The translations under genes were made by a program, and so were the position numbers. The notes beneath the pieces were generated by a model that was not told the DNA's origin, ran no database searches, and saw only the letters and a list, made by a program, of their open reading frames with translations. A DNA stretch of 8,567 bases from DATKMG01 sp035541995. GTDB lineage: Bacteria > Acidobacteriota > Terriglobia > Versatilivoradales > Versatilivoraceae. This document shows positions 1 to 6,708 of this stretch, in pieces; position 1 is the first letter of the stretch; the number at the start of each line of letters is the position of its first letter. The stretch covers positions 1-8,567 of the forward strand of contig DATKMG010000586.1 of assembly GCA_035541995.1 (NCBI GenBank). Direction: 5' to 3'.

Positions 1-2089
1 AGACGATAATTCCTCCTAGGTCTCGAAGCCGGATCTGGCGAGCAATCTCCTTAGCTGCCTCGATGTTTGTCTTGACAATGGTGTCTTCCAGCTTGTTGGA
101 TTTGCCGACATATTTTCCGGTGTTCACATCGATCGCTACCAGCGCTTCGGTCTGGTCGATAACAATGTAGCCACCGGACTTCAGCCAAACCTTGGCCCGC
201 AGCGCGCGCTCGATCTCATCCTGGACCCCAAATTCTTCAAAAATCGGGGTATCCTTCGTATAGAGCTTTACCCGGTTCACCATGAATGGTTGGAAGCGAT
301 TGACAAACTCCAGGATGGAGGCATACTCGGTCTCGTTGTCAATCCGGATCGCGGTGAAGTCAGCAGACAGTTGGTCGCGCAACAAACGCTGCACGAGGTT
401 TAAATCGCGGTGGATCATAGCTGGAGCAGCACGCCGCTCCGATTTCGACTTGATCTCAGCCCAAAGTGTGGACAAGAACCGGATATCGGACTTAAATTCC
501 TCCTCACCCTTGCCTTCCCCAGCAGTTCGGACAATGAAGCCCCCTGAAAGGCCCACCCGGTTCTCGAGAATGATCCGCTTTAGCCGCTGGCGTTCCTCCT
601 CCGACTCGATCTTGCGGGAGACCCCGATATGGTTGACAGTGGGCATGTAGACCAGGTATCGACCGGGTAGCGCAATATGAGAGGTAATCCGGGCTCCTTT
701 GGTTCCCAGTGGTTCCTTGGAAATCTGAACCAGGATTTCCTGGCCTTCCTTTAAGAGATCCCCGATCAGCGGGTATTCTGATGTGATTCCTCCTTCCTTC
801 CGGTCCTCCGCTCCCGGATGAGGCCGGCGCCTTCGGTCCAGATTCTTTCGGAAAAACCGGGGAGTTCCCGGAATATTGCGATACTGCACCTGCGATGACG
901 CGCCGACTACAGGTGGTTGAGTAACACCTCTTGTGGTTTGAGAACTGGCTGGTGCTTGGGCTTGAACCGACACCTGGCCATCGACTGGGACGGGAGGAGG
1001 ACCTTGTTGCTCAGGCGCCGTATTTTTCAGCAAAGAGACGACTGGATCCGGAACACTCTCCACTGCCGTGACGACTTGCGACTCGAGAGCGGACCTATCT
1101 TCCCCAGGCACACCCGCTGAGGATTCAGTCGTTTCTGCGTTCTCACCTTTGTCGAGTGTGGCCACATTCTCCGGCGATGCGCCCTCGGATGGAGGAAATT
1201 CCGCGGCATCTTGCAACCGCACTCCAAGTACAGATTCCTGAGGAGCGAGCTCTGCAACTTGTATCTGCGGATCCTCGCTTCTGGGCAGCGGTGAGAGATC
1301 TTCTTGGAGAAACCGTGCAGAGGGAGTTTCTGTCTCAAGATGTGCTGCCTCCTCCGCATCCTGGTCCTCTGTTAACTCCTCTCCCATCTCCAGGTCATCA
1401 TTCTCTTCCTCGTCCTCGTTTTGCGGTCCAGGTATCGGTCCTGTCATGGGTGCAATCTTGGCCCGAGACCCTTCCTCAAGCGGCTCGGCAGCGGAGGACA
1501 CCGTGTGAAGTTGCTGATATTTGGCGAGAGATTCTCCGGGAAGGATTGGAGGCAGGAGTTCGGCACCAGTTTGCGTCTTCGGTGGCTCGGGGATCCGAGA
1601 GCCCTCCAGACCAACCTCGCCGGACTGTGGCCGGTTCTGAGTCACTTCCTCAAATCTCTTGCCCCGAAGTCGGCCGCGTCTGGATCGCCTTGAGCGACCA
1701 CGCCGGTCCTGGTACTTGAGGACGCTGGAAGCTGGCAGGCCTGCATCCGATCCATGAGAGCCATTGTCCACAGGAGAAAGAGTGACCTCTTTGATCCCTG
1801 CCTCCATTCTGGCCACCTGCTCCTCTGCCGTGGATACGATCTTGTCGTACTCTTCGGTATCCTCAAAAAAGTCGGATACGTAGAGAAAGGAATCTCTCTC
1901 CAGGCCGACATCGACAAAAGCAGACTGCATTCCGGGCAGGACCTTGGTCACCTTACCCCGAAAAATGCTACCTACCAGTCCATGTTGCTCTTTATCGCGC
2001 TCAACGTAGATTTCAATGACCTGGTCATTTTCCAGAATGGCAGCCTTGGTCTCCTGGGGGGTAACAGAGACAATTAATTCTTTTGACAT
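1..2089 (-). CDS. rng: RNase E/G family endoribonuclease with a large insertion in its S1 domain (3' end beyond the window)
   Basis: Endoribonuclease of RNA decay and rRNA/tRNA maturation; cuts single-stranded A/U-rich sites and senses 5'-monophosphates. The frame is open for 696 codons from ATG at 2089 to the window edge. The first S1 half is residues 35-75 (FRGKVTKVLPGMQSAFVD, then SFLYVSDF). The second half begins near 440 (LLKEGQEILVQISKEP, then GTKGARITSHIALPGRYLVYMP). The 5'-sensor motif VRTAG is at 520-524 (R521/T522, matching E. coli RNase E R169/T170). The catalytic segment VAIDVNTG has D654 and N656, matching E. coli D303/N305. The sequence stops at RLRDLGGIIV, just before the D346 equivalent. 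Residues about 80-438 are an extra low-complexity region without Cys or Trp. AGGAG five bases before the ATG supports the start. E and G types cannot be separated without the C-terminus; rne is an equally fair symbol. Family assignment is very secure. Confidence 0.96.
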   Translation of the reverse strand, partial: MSKELIVSVTPQETKAAILENDQVIEIYVERDKEQHGLVGSIFRGKVTKVLPGMQSAFVDVGLERDSFLYVSDFFEDTEEYDKIVSTAEEQVARMEAGIKEVTLSPVDNGSHGSDAGLPASSVLKYQDRRGRSRRSRRGRLRGKRFEEVTQNRPQSGEVGLEGSRIPEPPKTQTGAELLPPILPGESLAKYQQLHTVSSAAEPLEEGSRAKIAPMTGPIPGPQNEDEEENDDLEMGEELTEDQDAEEAAHLETETPSARFLQEDLSPLPRSEDPQIQVAELAPQESVLGVRLQDAAEFPPSEGASPENVATLDKGENAETTESSAGVPGEDRSALESQVVTAVESVPDPVVSLLKNTAPEQQGPPPVPVDGQVSVQAQAPASSQTTRGVTQPPVVGASSQVQYRNIPGTPRFFRKNLDRRRRPHPGAEDRKEGGITSEYPLIGDLLKEGQEILVQISKEPLGTKGARITSHIALPGRYLVYMPTVNHIGVSRKIESEEERQRLKRIILENRVGLSGGFIVRTAGEGKGEEEFKSDIRFLSTLWAEIKSKSERRAAPAMIHRDLNLVQRLLRDQLSADFTAIRIDNETEYASILEFVNRFQPFMVNRVKLYTKDTPIFEEFGVQDEIERALRAKVWLKSGGYIVIDQTEALVAIDVNTGKYVGKSNKLEDTIVKTNIEAAKEIARQIRLRDLGGIIV
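778..1852 (-). other. Low-complexity, charged insertion splitting the S1 domain of the RNase E/G
   Basis: This covers codons about 80-438 of the RNase gene. Flanking sequence aligns directly with E. coli RNase E: SFLYVSDF matches GFLPLKEI before the insertion, and LLKEGQEILVQI matches VLREGQEVIVQI after it. E. coli has only about 25 residues between these points. The insertion is rich in E, P, S, Q, A and G and has very few aromatics, as expected of a disordered segment. It contains an arginine-rich patch (residues 129-145, bases 1655-1705), an acidic stretch (224-248, bases 1346-1420), a proline-rich stretch (363-369) and a second basic patch (411-422, bases 824-859). The frame is intact throughout, so this is not a pseudogene or a frameshift artefact. 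Its function is unknown; RNA or partner binding is inferred from composition only. Confidence 0.9.
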
Positions 2090-2093
2090 GGAT

Positions 2094-2120
2094 AACTCCT
2101 CGTCTAGGTATGGAGGAGCT
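2094..2120 (-). promoter_or_regulatory. Hairpin able to mask the Shine-Dalgarno sequence of the RNase gene
   Basis: The ribosome-binding sequence GAGGAG (2096-2101) lies five bases before the ATG at 2089. Eleven bases upstream of it is AGCTCCTC (2113-2120), which pairs with GAGGAGTT over eight positions including one G-U. The pairing would cover the whole Shine-Dalgarno sequence and could limit translation. The complementarity is seen directly; a regulatory role is inferred. Confidence 0.45.
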
Positions 2121-2145
2121 CCAGGGTTGAAGTGGCGGGAGGTTT

Positions 2146-2151
2146 TTTATA
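2146..2151 (-). promoter_or_regulatory. Weak -10-like element before the RNase gene
   Basis: TATAAA lies on the minus strand 57 bases upstream of the RNase ATG and just after the terminator, where a promoter is expected if the RNase gene is transcribed separately. No good -35 hexamer lies 16-18 bases upstream, so the call rests on one hexamer and position. Confidence 0.25.
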
Positions 2152-2183
2152 CAGAAATGTAGCCTGAACTGCATAAAGAGTGT

Positions 2184-2208
2184 AAAAGGGAAACCCCGTG
2201 GGCTTCCC
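2184..2208 (-). terminator. Rho-independent terminator after rodA
   Basis: On the minus strand, GGGAAGCCC, loop ACG and GGGTTTCCC form a nine-pair stem (one G-U) with a three-base loop. TTTT follows at once and the next bases stay T-rich. The stem is GC-rich and the T tract lies on the minus-strand side only, so it should end transcription arriving from rodA. It lies 207 bases after the rodA stop and 95 bases before the RNase start, so it could end the mre operon or act as an attenuator in a longer RNase leader. Confidence 0.72.
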
Positions 2209-2324
2209 AAACTCTATTCCTTGAAAATCCCGTGTGACTTCATGCCTTCGAGAAGAACCTACGAACTTGTTCTCCGAGGCGTAACCACCAAAGCTCTTTC
2301 CTATTTCGAATATCAAATCGGGTA

Positions 2325-2357
2325 AGGCGTCTCTCCAAGGATTCAACCGGGACGCCT
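2325..2357 (-). repeat. Seven-base perfect inverted repeat in the rodA-RNase gap
   Basis: On the minus strand AGGCGTC (2357-2351) is followed after 19 bases by its exact complement GACGCCT (2331-2325). No T tract follows on either strand, so this is not a standard terminator. It may be the first stem of a structured leader, or chance. Confidence 0.4.
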
Positions 2358-2414
2358 GAGCAACAAAAATCTATTGGTAATTCTCGAACCTTTCGTCAAA
2401 GCACAGACGTAACG

Positions 2415-3521
2415 CTAATTGACGTACCTTCTCATCCGCACGTTGATAATGAGGCCCAAGAGGACAAACGTCGATAGTATCGAGGATCCTCCGTAGCTCA
2501 AGAGTGGTAGGGGGATGCCGGTAATAGGCATAATACCCACTACCATCCCGATGTTCTCAAAAATATGAAAAAGGAGAACGCTGACTGCCCCCAAGGTAAT
2601 ATATATCCCCAACTTGTCGCGGGAGGTCTGGGCGATGTGAATTGAGCGCATGACAATGAGGAAGAAACTTGTCAACACACCCAGCGTCCCGATGAATCCC
2701 AGTTCTTCTCCAATCACCGAAAAAATGAAATCAGTCTGACGTTCCGGCAGAAATCCTAAGTTGGTTTGACTTCCTTTTCCAATTCCTTTCCCCAATACAC
2801 CACCAGACCCAACAGCAATTTTTGACTGGATGGCGTGGTAACCTCTACCCAACGGGTCACTTTCAGGATTGATAAAAGTATAAATCCTGTCCTTCTGATA
2901 ATCTTTGAGATTATACCACCCCAGCCCGACGGCCAGGGAAAACAAAATTACGGACGTAAAAATCCACCTTGGTCTTAAGCCCCCCAGAAACAATCCTACT
3001 ACCAGAATCGGCACATAGGTGATGGCCGACCCCAAATCTGGTTGCAGAAGAACCAGCCCGAACGGTATCCCCATCAAAATACCGGCTTTAATTATGTCCC
3101 GCCCACTCAGGTACTCAGTCCGAATTTCACCGAGGAATCTGGCCAGAGTCAATATGATGGCTATCTTGACAAACTCGGAAGGTTGAATCTTAAAAGCTCC
3201 AATCGCGACCCAGCTCTTGCTGCCGGAAACCCTTTGGCCTATCGCTAGAACCCCCAACAAAGCGACATTAGACAAGATGTAAATGTAAGGGACATTCTCA
3301 CAAATGGTGTGATAATCGATGCTGACCACCAGGACCAGGAGAAACAGACCCAACCCTACCCAATAGATCTGCTTGTACATGGGCTGAAGATAGAATTTTC
3401 CCCCTTTTTGGAACTGGGTTGCACTATGAATCTCGACAATGCCGACGACGCAGATGGCCAGCGCCAAGAAGAGGATAAACCAGTCAAAGTCCCGAATATA
3501 GAGAGCTGTTTTGGTTGACAT
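2415..3521 (-). CDS. rodA: RodA, SEDS-family peptidoglycan glycosyltransferase of the elongasome
   Basis: Polytopic inner-membrane glycosyltransferase that polymerises lipid II into glycan strands for side-wall growth, working with PBP2. Its 368 residues match the usual family length of about 370. Visible hallmarks: WVAIGAFKIQPSEF at 104-117, whose E116 matches the conserved Glu of the family; QPDLGSA at 160-166; YHAIQSKIAVGSGG at 228-241; LPERQTDFIFSVIGEELG at 258-275, whose D264 matches the essential Asp (E. coli RodA D262); and LPLLSYGGSS at 338-347. Many hydrophobic segments agree with about ten membrane helices. The ATG is two bases after the mrdA stop with no clear Shine-Dalgarno sequence, implying coupling to mrdA translation. 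RodA is preferred over FtsW because of the mrdA and mre neighbours. Confidence 0.97.
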   Translation of the reverse strand: MSTKTALYIRDFDWFILFLALAICVVGIVEIHSATQFQKGGKFYLQPMYKQIYWVGLGLFLLVLVVSIDYHTICENVPYIYILSNVALLGVLAIGQRVSGSKSWVAIGAFKIQPSEFVKIAIILTLARFLGEIRTEYLSGRDIIKAGILMGIPFGLVLLQPDLGSAITYVPILVVGLFLGGLRPRWIFTSVILFSLAVGLGWYNLKDYQKDRIYTFINPESDPLGRGYHAIQSKIAVGSGGVLGKGIGKGSQTNLGFLPERQTDFIFSVIGEELGFIGTLGVLTSFFLIVMRSIHIAQTSRDKLGIYITLGAVSVLLFHIFENIGMVVGIMPITGIPLPLLSYGGSSILSTFVLLGLIINVRMRRYVN

Positions 3522-3523
3522 GA

Positions 3524-5389
3524 CTATGGAACCGCAGTCGAGAGGGCCTGCTTCATCGCCAGTTGAGGGCCTTCCTTGGTTCTCATCCTCTTGGCGTAGT
3601 GTGCCATGAAGATATCGTGAACGATGGGGGCCGCGGCAACGCCGCCATGGCCTCCGTGCTCGACGAAGGCCGCCGCAGCGATCTCCGGTGCACCACGGGG
3701 GGCAAACCCTACGAACCAGGCGTTATCCTCGAACTCCGATTTGGCGCCGGCAGAGACGGTTTTATCTTTCGCGATGACCTGTGCGGTTCCAGTCTTTCCA
3801 CAGACATCAAAGCCCTGGATCGCTGCACGATGACCGGTGCCTCCTCCCTCATTGACGACTCCCCACAAACCCTGAGTCACGATATCCACTGTTTCCTCGT
3901 TCAGTGGGAAACTGCTCTCGTAGGACACGTTCACCGCCCTCCCCCACCTCTTGAGTTCCTCAGGAGATACGACGTGGGGCGTCCTGAACTGGCCACCCAT
4001 TGCCAGCCCGGCAAAAGCCCGAGCGGTCTGAATAGGAGTCAGGGCCACGTAGCCTTGGCCAATCGCGACTGAAATAGTTTCGCCTGCATACCAATCAGTT
4101 TTATAAGTCTTTCGCTTCCACTCCGAGGAAGGGACCAACCCCGAATCCTCACTTGGCAAATCCACTCCTGTTTTTAGGCCCAACCCCATCCCATGAGCAT
4201 AGTAAGAAATTCGATCGATCCCCAATTTCTGACCCACGTGGTAGAAGAACACGTTACAGGAATTGACAATGGCCTTGTGAAGGTCAACTCGCCCATGCCC
4301 CTCTTTCTTGTGACAATGGAACAAGTGGCCGTAGATTACAGTAGTGCCAGTGCAATAATCTGTATAATCCGGCGTCAGGATTCCTTCCTGGAGGCCGGCA
4401 ATCGTCATGAAGACCTTGAACACCGATCCAGGCGGAAACCGGCTCTGGATCGCGCGATTCTGCATAGGCTTACTGGGGTCGTTGATCAGCTCATCCCAGT
4501 CGCTGCGGCTGATCCTGGAAGAGAACCGGTTGGGGTCATAAGCGGGCCGACTGACCAGGGCCAAAACCTCCCCAGTTCGGGGATCCAGGGCAATCGCTGC
4601 TCCTGAGCTATCGCCGAAGGCATTTTCCGCGGCCCGCTGAATATCCAGGTCAATCGTGAGCCGCAGATCGTTTCCAGGCACGGGGTCTACCGATTCCAGT
4701 GTCGCAACTTCACGACCCCGGCTGTCGACAACCACCTTCTTCTCCCCATCCACCCCAGTGAGAATCCGGTTGTAGGTTCGTTCAACACCAGCTTTACCGA
4801 TGAGGTCACCTGCCTTGGAGTAACTGAACTCGGTGGAACTCAGCTGCTTTTCCGAAATCTCACCGACGTAACCCAACAGGTGAGCCGCCATCTCACCTTC
4901 CCGGTAGAACCTGCGGGGCTGGGGAATCATGTCGAGGCCTGGAAATTCGCTGCGATGAGCCTCGATGAAAGAGATGTCCTCGATCGTCATGTCCTCTTTA
5001 ATGACAATCGGAATATAGCTTGGTTGCTGCCGGTACTTCTGAATTTGGGACTCCAGGAAACTCATTTCCAGCTTCAAGCCCGAAGCCAGGAGCGGCAATG
5101 ATTTCTCGACAATAGGAAGGTTCTCTTGCGACAGGGAAAGGACAAAAGACGGGCGGTTATCCACGATGATCTGGCCATTACGGTCCAGTATTTTACCGCG
5201 AGGTGCCACCAGCACAATGGGCCGTATCCGGTTCTTTTCCGCTAATTCCCCATAGTAGCCCTTTTTCAGGATCTGAAGATTCCAAAGGCCGAAAAAAAGC
5301 AAAAGAAAAGCGATAAGTGCAGAAGCCAGAACCAAGGGAATGCGGGCTTGAACGAACCTCTTGTCTGCGTAAAACTCTTTCAGCTCCAT
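3524..5389 (-). CDS. mrdA: Penicillin-binding protein 2, class B transpeptidase
   Basis: Bitopic DD-transpeptidase that cross-links side-wall peptidoglycan and activates RodA. It has 621 residues, typical for PBP2. A short cytoplasmic tail is followed by one membrane helix (about 17-37), then the pedestal/dimerisation domain starting at APRGKILDRNG (62-72) and containing HLLGYVGEIS and GKAGVERTYN. The transpeptidase domain has all three active-site motifs: SVFK with nucleophile S322 and K325, SCN at 377-379, and KTGTAQ at 532-537. The ATG is five bases after the mreD stop, without a recognisable Shine-Dalgarno sequence. No active-site residue is missing, so it should be functional and beta-lactam-binding. 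PBP2 rather than PBP3/FtsI is supported by its position between mreD and rodA. Confidence 0.97.
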   Translation of the reverse strand: MELKEFYADKRFVQARIPLVLASALIAFLLLFFGLWNLQILKKGYYGELAEKNRIRPIVLVAPRGKILDRNGQIIVDNRPSFVLSLSQENLPIVEKSLPLLASGLKLEMSFLESQIQKYRQQPSYIPIVIKEDMTIEDISFIEAHRSEFPGLDMIPQPRRFYREGEMAAHLLGYVGEISEKQLSSTEFSYSKAGDLIGKAGVERTYNRILTGVDGEKKVVVDSRGREVATLESVDPVPGNDLRLTIDLDIQRAAENAFGDSSGAAIALDPRTGEVLALVSRPAYDPNRFSSRISRSDWDELINDPSKPMQNRAIQSRFPPGSVFKVFMTIAGLQEGILTPDYTDYCTGTTVIYGHLFHCHKKEGHGRVDLHKAIVNSCNVFFYHVGQKLGIDRISYYAHGMGLGLKTGVDLPSEDSGLVPSSEWKRKTYKTDWYAGETISVAIGQGYVALTPIQTARAFAGLAMGGQFRTPHVVSPEELKRWGRAVNVSYESSFPLNEETVDIVTQGLWGVVNEGGGTGHRAAIQGFDVCGKTGTAQVIAKDKTVSAGAKSEFEDNAWFVGFAPRGAPEIAAAAFVEHGGHGGVAAAPIVHDIFMAHYAKRMRTKEGPQLAMKQALSTAVP

Positions 5390-5394
5390 GGGAC

Positions 5395-5886
5395 TTATTC
5401 GTAACTGGGTTGCGTGATCCTGTCAAACAAGTAGAATATCAACAACCCGAGGCAAGCATTTAGCACTCCAGACACCAGCAGGAGCCTGACATCGACGTTT
5501 TCATCGCGATTCAAAAACAGAATCCTCAAAAGAAAGAAAAACAAGGACGCCGTCACAGAAGAGAGAAATAACATGACCCAACGAGTAGCCAAACGGTCAA
5601 TGGCGAAGACGGAATTGGCCAGGTAAACCAGAAAACCGATCGAGATTTTGGTCAGACCATTCATCCCTAAGGCTCCCAGAGATAAGCTGTCCTGCAATAA
5701 TCCTACGCTCGTACCTGTCAGCACCGTCCACATTAAGCTCTCCTTGGCAATGGTCAGGTACAGAACACAGACCAAGGGTAAGTCCAGCATGCTAAGCCAG
5801 GGGGCATAGCGGGTCAGCGCCAGCTGAAACATCACCAGTAGCAGAATCAATGCAACTGCCATGGTGTTTCTAAGCAAGCTACTCAT
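5395..5886 (-). CDS. mreD: MreD, rod-shape-determining membrane protein
   Basis: Small integral membrane protein of the elongasome that partners with MreC. It has 163 residues, the usual size, and is hydrophobic along nearly its whole length, with about five membrane segments (roughly 9-26, 34-50, 53-66, 77-95 and 100-122, plus a C-terminal segment near 133-155). The segment GLLQDSLSLGALGMNGL (62-78) resembles the most conserved stretch of the family. The ATG follows the mreC TGA directly with no gap or overlap. AAGGAG lies 12 bases upstream within the end of mreC, so translation is probably coupled. The sequence is poorly conserved by nature, so context adds much to the call. Confidence 0.93.
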   Translation of the reverse strand: MSSLLRNTMAVALILLLVMFQLALTRYAPWLSMLDLPLVCVLYLTIAKESLMWTVLTGTSVGLLQDSLSLGALGMNGLTKISIGFLVYLANSVFAIDRLATRWVMLFLSSVTASLFFFLLRILFLNRDENVDVRLLLVSGVLNACLGLLIFYLFDRITQPSYE

Positions 5887-6708
5887 TCAACTCTGCTGCT
5901 CCTTCTTGAGAACTAGCACATATTCAAGCTTTTGCAGATTCGCGGCAATGGACACACTGATCTTTTGAAAAACCAGCTTCGACGGCGAGGTAGACGTCAC
6001 GTATCCAACCAGCAGGCCCTTGGGATAGATTTGATCCAAACCGGAGGTCAGAACTTTCTCCCCCACGGTTACCTTCTCGCTAGAACTGACGAAATCCACC
6101 AACGAATCCCGTTTGCCGCCGCCTTTCATGACCCCTTGGGCTCGGCTGTGTTCCAGCAAGATCCCCACGCCGCTGTCGAGATCAGAGATCAGTTGGACTA
6201 CCGCACTGTTCTTGGAGGGGTGGATCACTCGCCCCACCACGCCCTCGGGACTGATAACCGCGCAGTCCTTGTGGATTCCGGAGTTCGTGCCCTTATCAAT
6301 GATCCGAGAGCTGTACCATTGATTGGCATCCCATCCAATCACTTTAGCTTTGACCGAAGGGATTTTCAACTCGTCATCCAGGATCGATAGCACTTTCAGC
6401 TGGTCAATCGCCTTGAGTTTTTCTTCGGATAGAATCAAAGCCTGGCGGTATTCCGCGACCTTCTCTTTTAACGAAATGTTTTCTCTTTTGGCGTTACGTA
6501 GATCGACATATCCATACCAGATCTTGGGGGCCAGCGCCAGCCCGCTGGCAAACTGCTTCATGAACGGAGCCGCCACTTCCAGAGTCCAACTCCTCACGTA
6601 CGGAGTGGTCGGCGCCTTCAGCGACTGCACCGTCAGGAGCACCAAATGGGCAAGTAATGCCCCCACTAGGAGAATGGTCTCTCTGCGCGACTTGAGTAAC
6701 AGCTTCAT
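5887..6708 (-). CDS. mreC: MreC, rod-shape-determining protein
   Basis: Bitopic periplasmic scaffold of the elongasome; it connects MreB and MreD in and at the membrane with PBP2 outside and helps activate PBP2. Its 273 residues are within family range. A basic N-terminus is followed by a membrane helix (about 12-28), a coiled coil (about 66-105, many K/E/L residues) and the beta-barrel pair. Family hallmarks include VIGWDANQWYSSRIIDKG (123-140), GIHKDCAVISPEGVVGRV (144-161) and the glycine-rich region near 192-199, with LTSGLDQIYPKGLLVG (220-235) near the end. The ATG lacks a clear Shine-Dalgarno sequence. An 11-base inverted repeat (ATCAC, T, GTGAT) lies just before it at 6712-6722. Confidence 0.95.
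   Translation of the reverse strand: MKLLLKSRRETILLVGALLAHLVLLTVQSLKAPTTPYVRSWTLEVAAPFMKQFASGLALAPKIWYGYVDLRNAKRENISLKEKVAEYRQALILSEEKLKAIDQLKVLSILDDELKIPSVKAKVIGWDANQWYSSRIIDKGTNSGIHKDCAVISPEGVVGRVIHPSKNSAVVQLISDLDSGVGILLEHSRAQGVMKGGGKRDSLVDFVSSSEKVTVGEKVLTSGLDQIYPKGLLVGYVTSTSPSKLVFQKISVSIAANLQKLEYVLVLKKEQQS

Larger units (their letters stand above)
2090..2414 (-). promoter_or_regulatory. Intergenic leader between rodA and the RNase gene
   Basis: This 325-base gap contains no convincing gene. On the minus strand it holds, in order: a 7-bp inverted repeat (arms 2351-2357 and 2325-2331), a possible antiterminator segment (2223-2231), an intrinsic terminator (2184-2208), a weak -10-like TATAAA (2146-2151), and a hairpin that can mask the Shine-Dalgarno sequence of the RNase gene (2094-2120). 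E. coli rne is autoregulated through its structured 5' UTR, so a structured leader here is plausible; any such regulation is inference. Possible reading frames inside the gap lack family resemblance, and the longest crosses the terminator. Confidence 0.6.

Noticed and set aside
1156..1719. 187-codon open frame on the plus strand
   Set aside because: It lies antisense to the low-complexity insertion of the RNase gene, whose biased codon composition keeps opposite frames open; the protein has no recognisable family features and no convincing start signal.
778..1852. RNase gene as two genes or a frameshifted pseudogene around the insertion
   Set aside because: Codon-by-codon reading from 2089 to the window edge gives no stop, and both flanks are in the same frame with conserved S1 sequence.
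1642..1917. Minus-strand open frames overlapping the RNase gene (also 1027-1359)
   Set aside because: They are out of frame with the continuous 696-codon RNase frame, which has clear homologous segments on both sides of the insertion.
2104..2346. 80-codon open frame on the minus strand in the rodA-RNase gap
   Set aside because: It would need a TTG start without a good ribosome-binding site, runs through the intrinsic terminator stem, and shows no family resemblance.
3563..4072. 169-codon open frame on the plus strand
   Set aside because: Fully antisense to the transpeptidase part of mrdA, which has all expected motifs; the plus-strand product resembles nothing.
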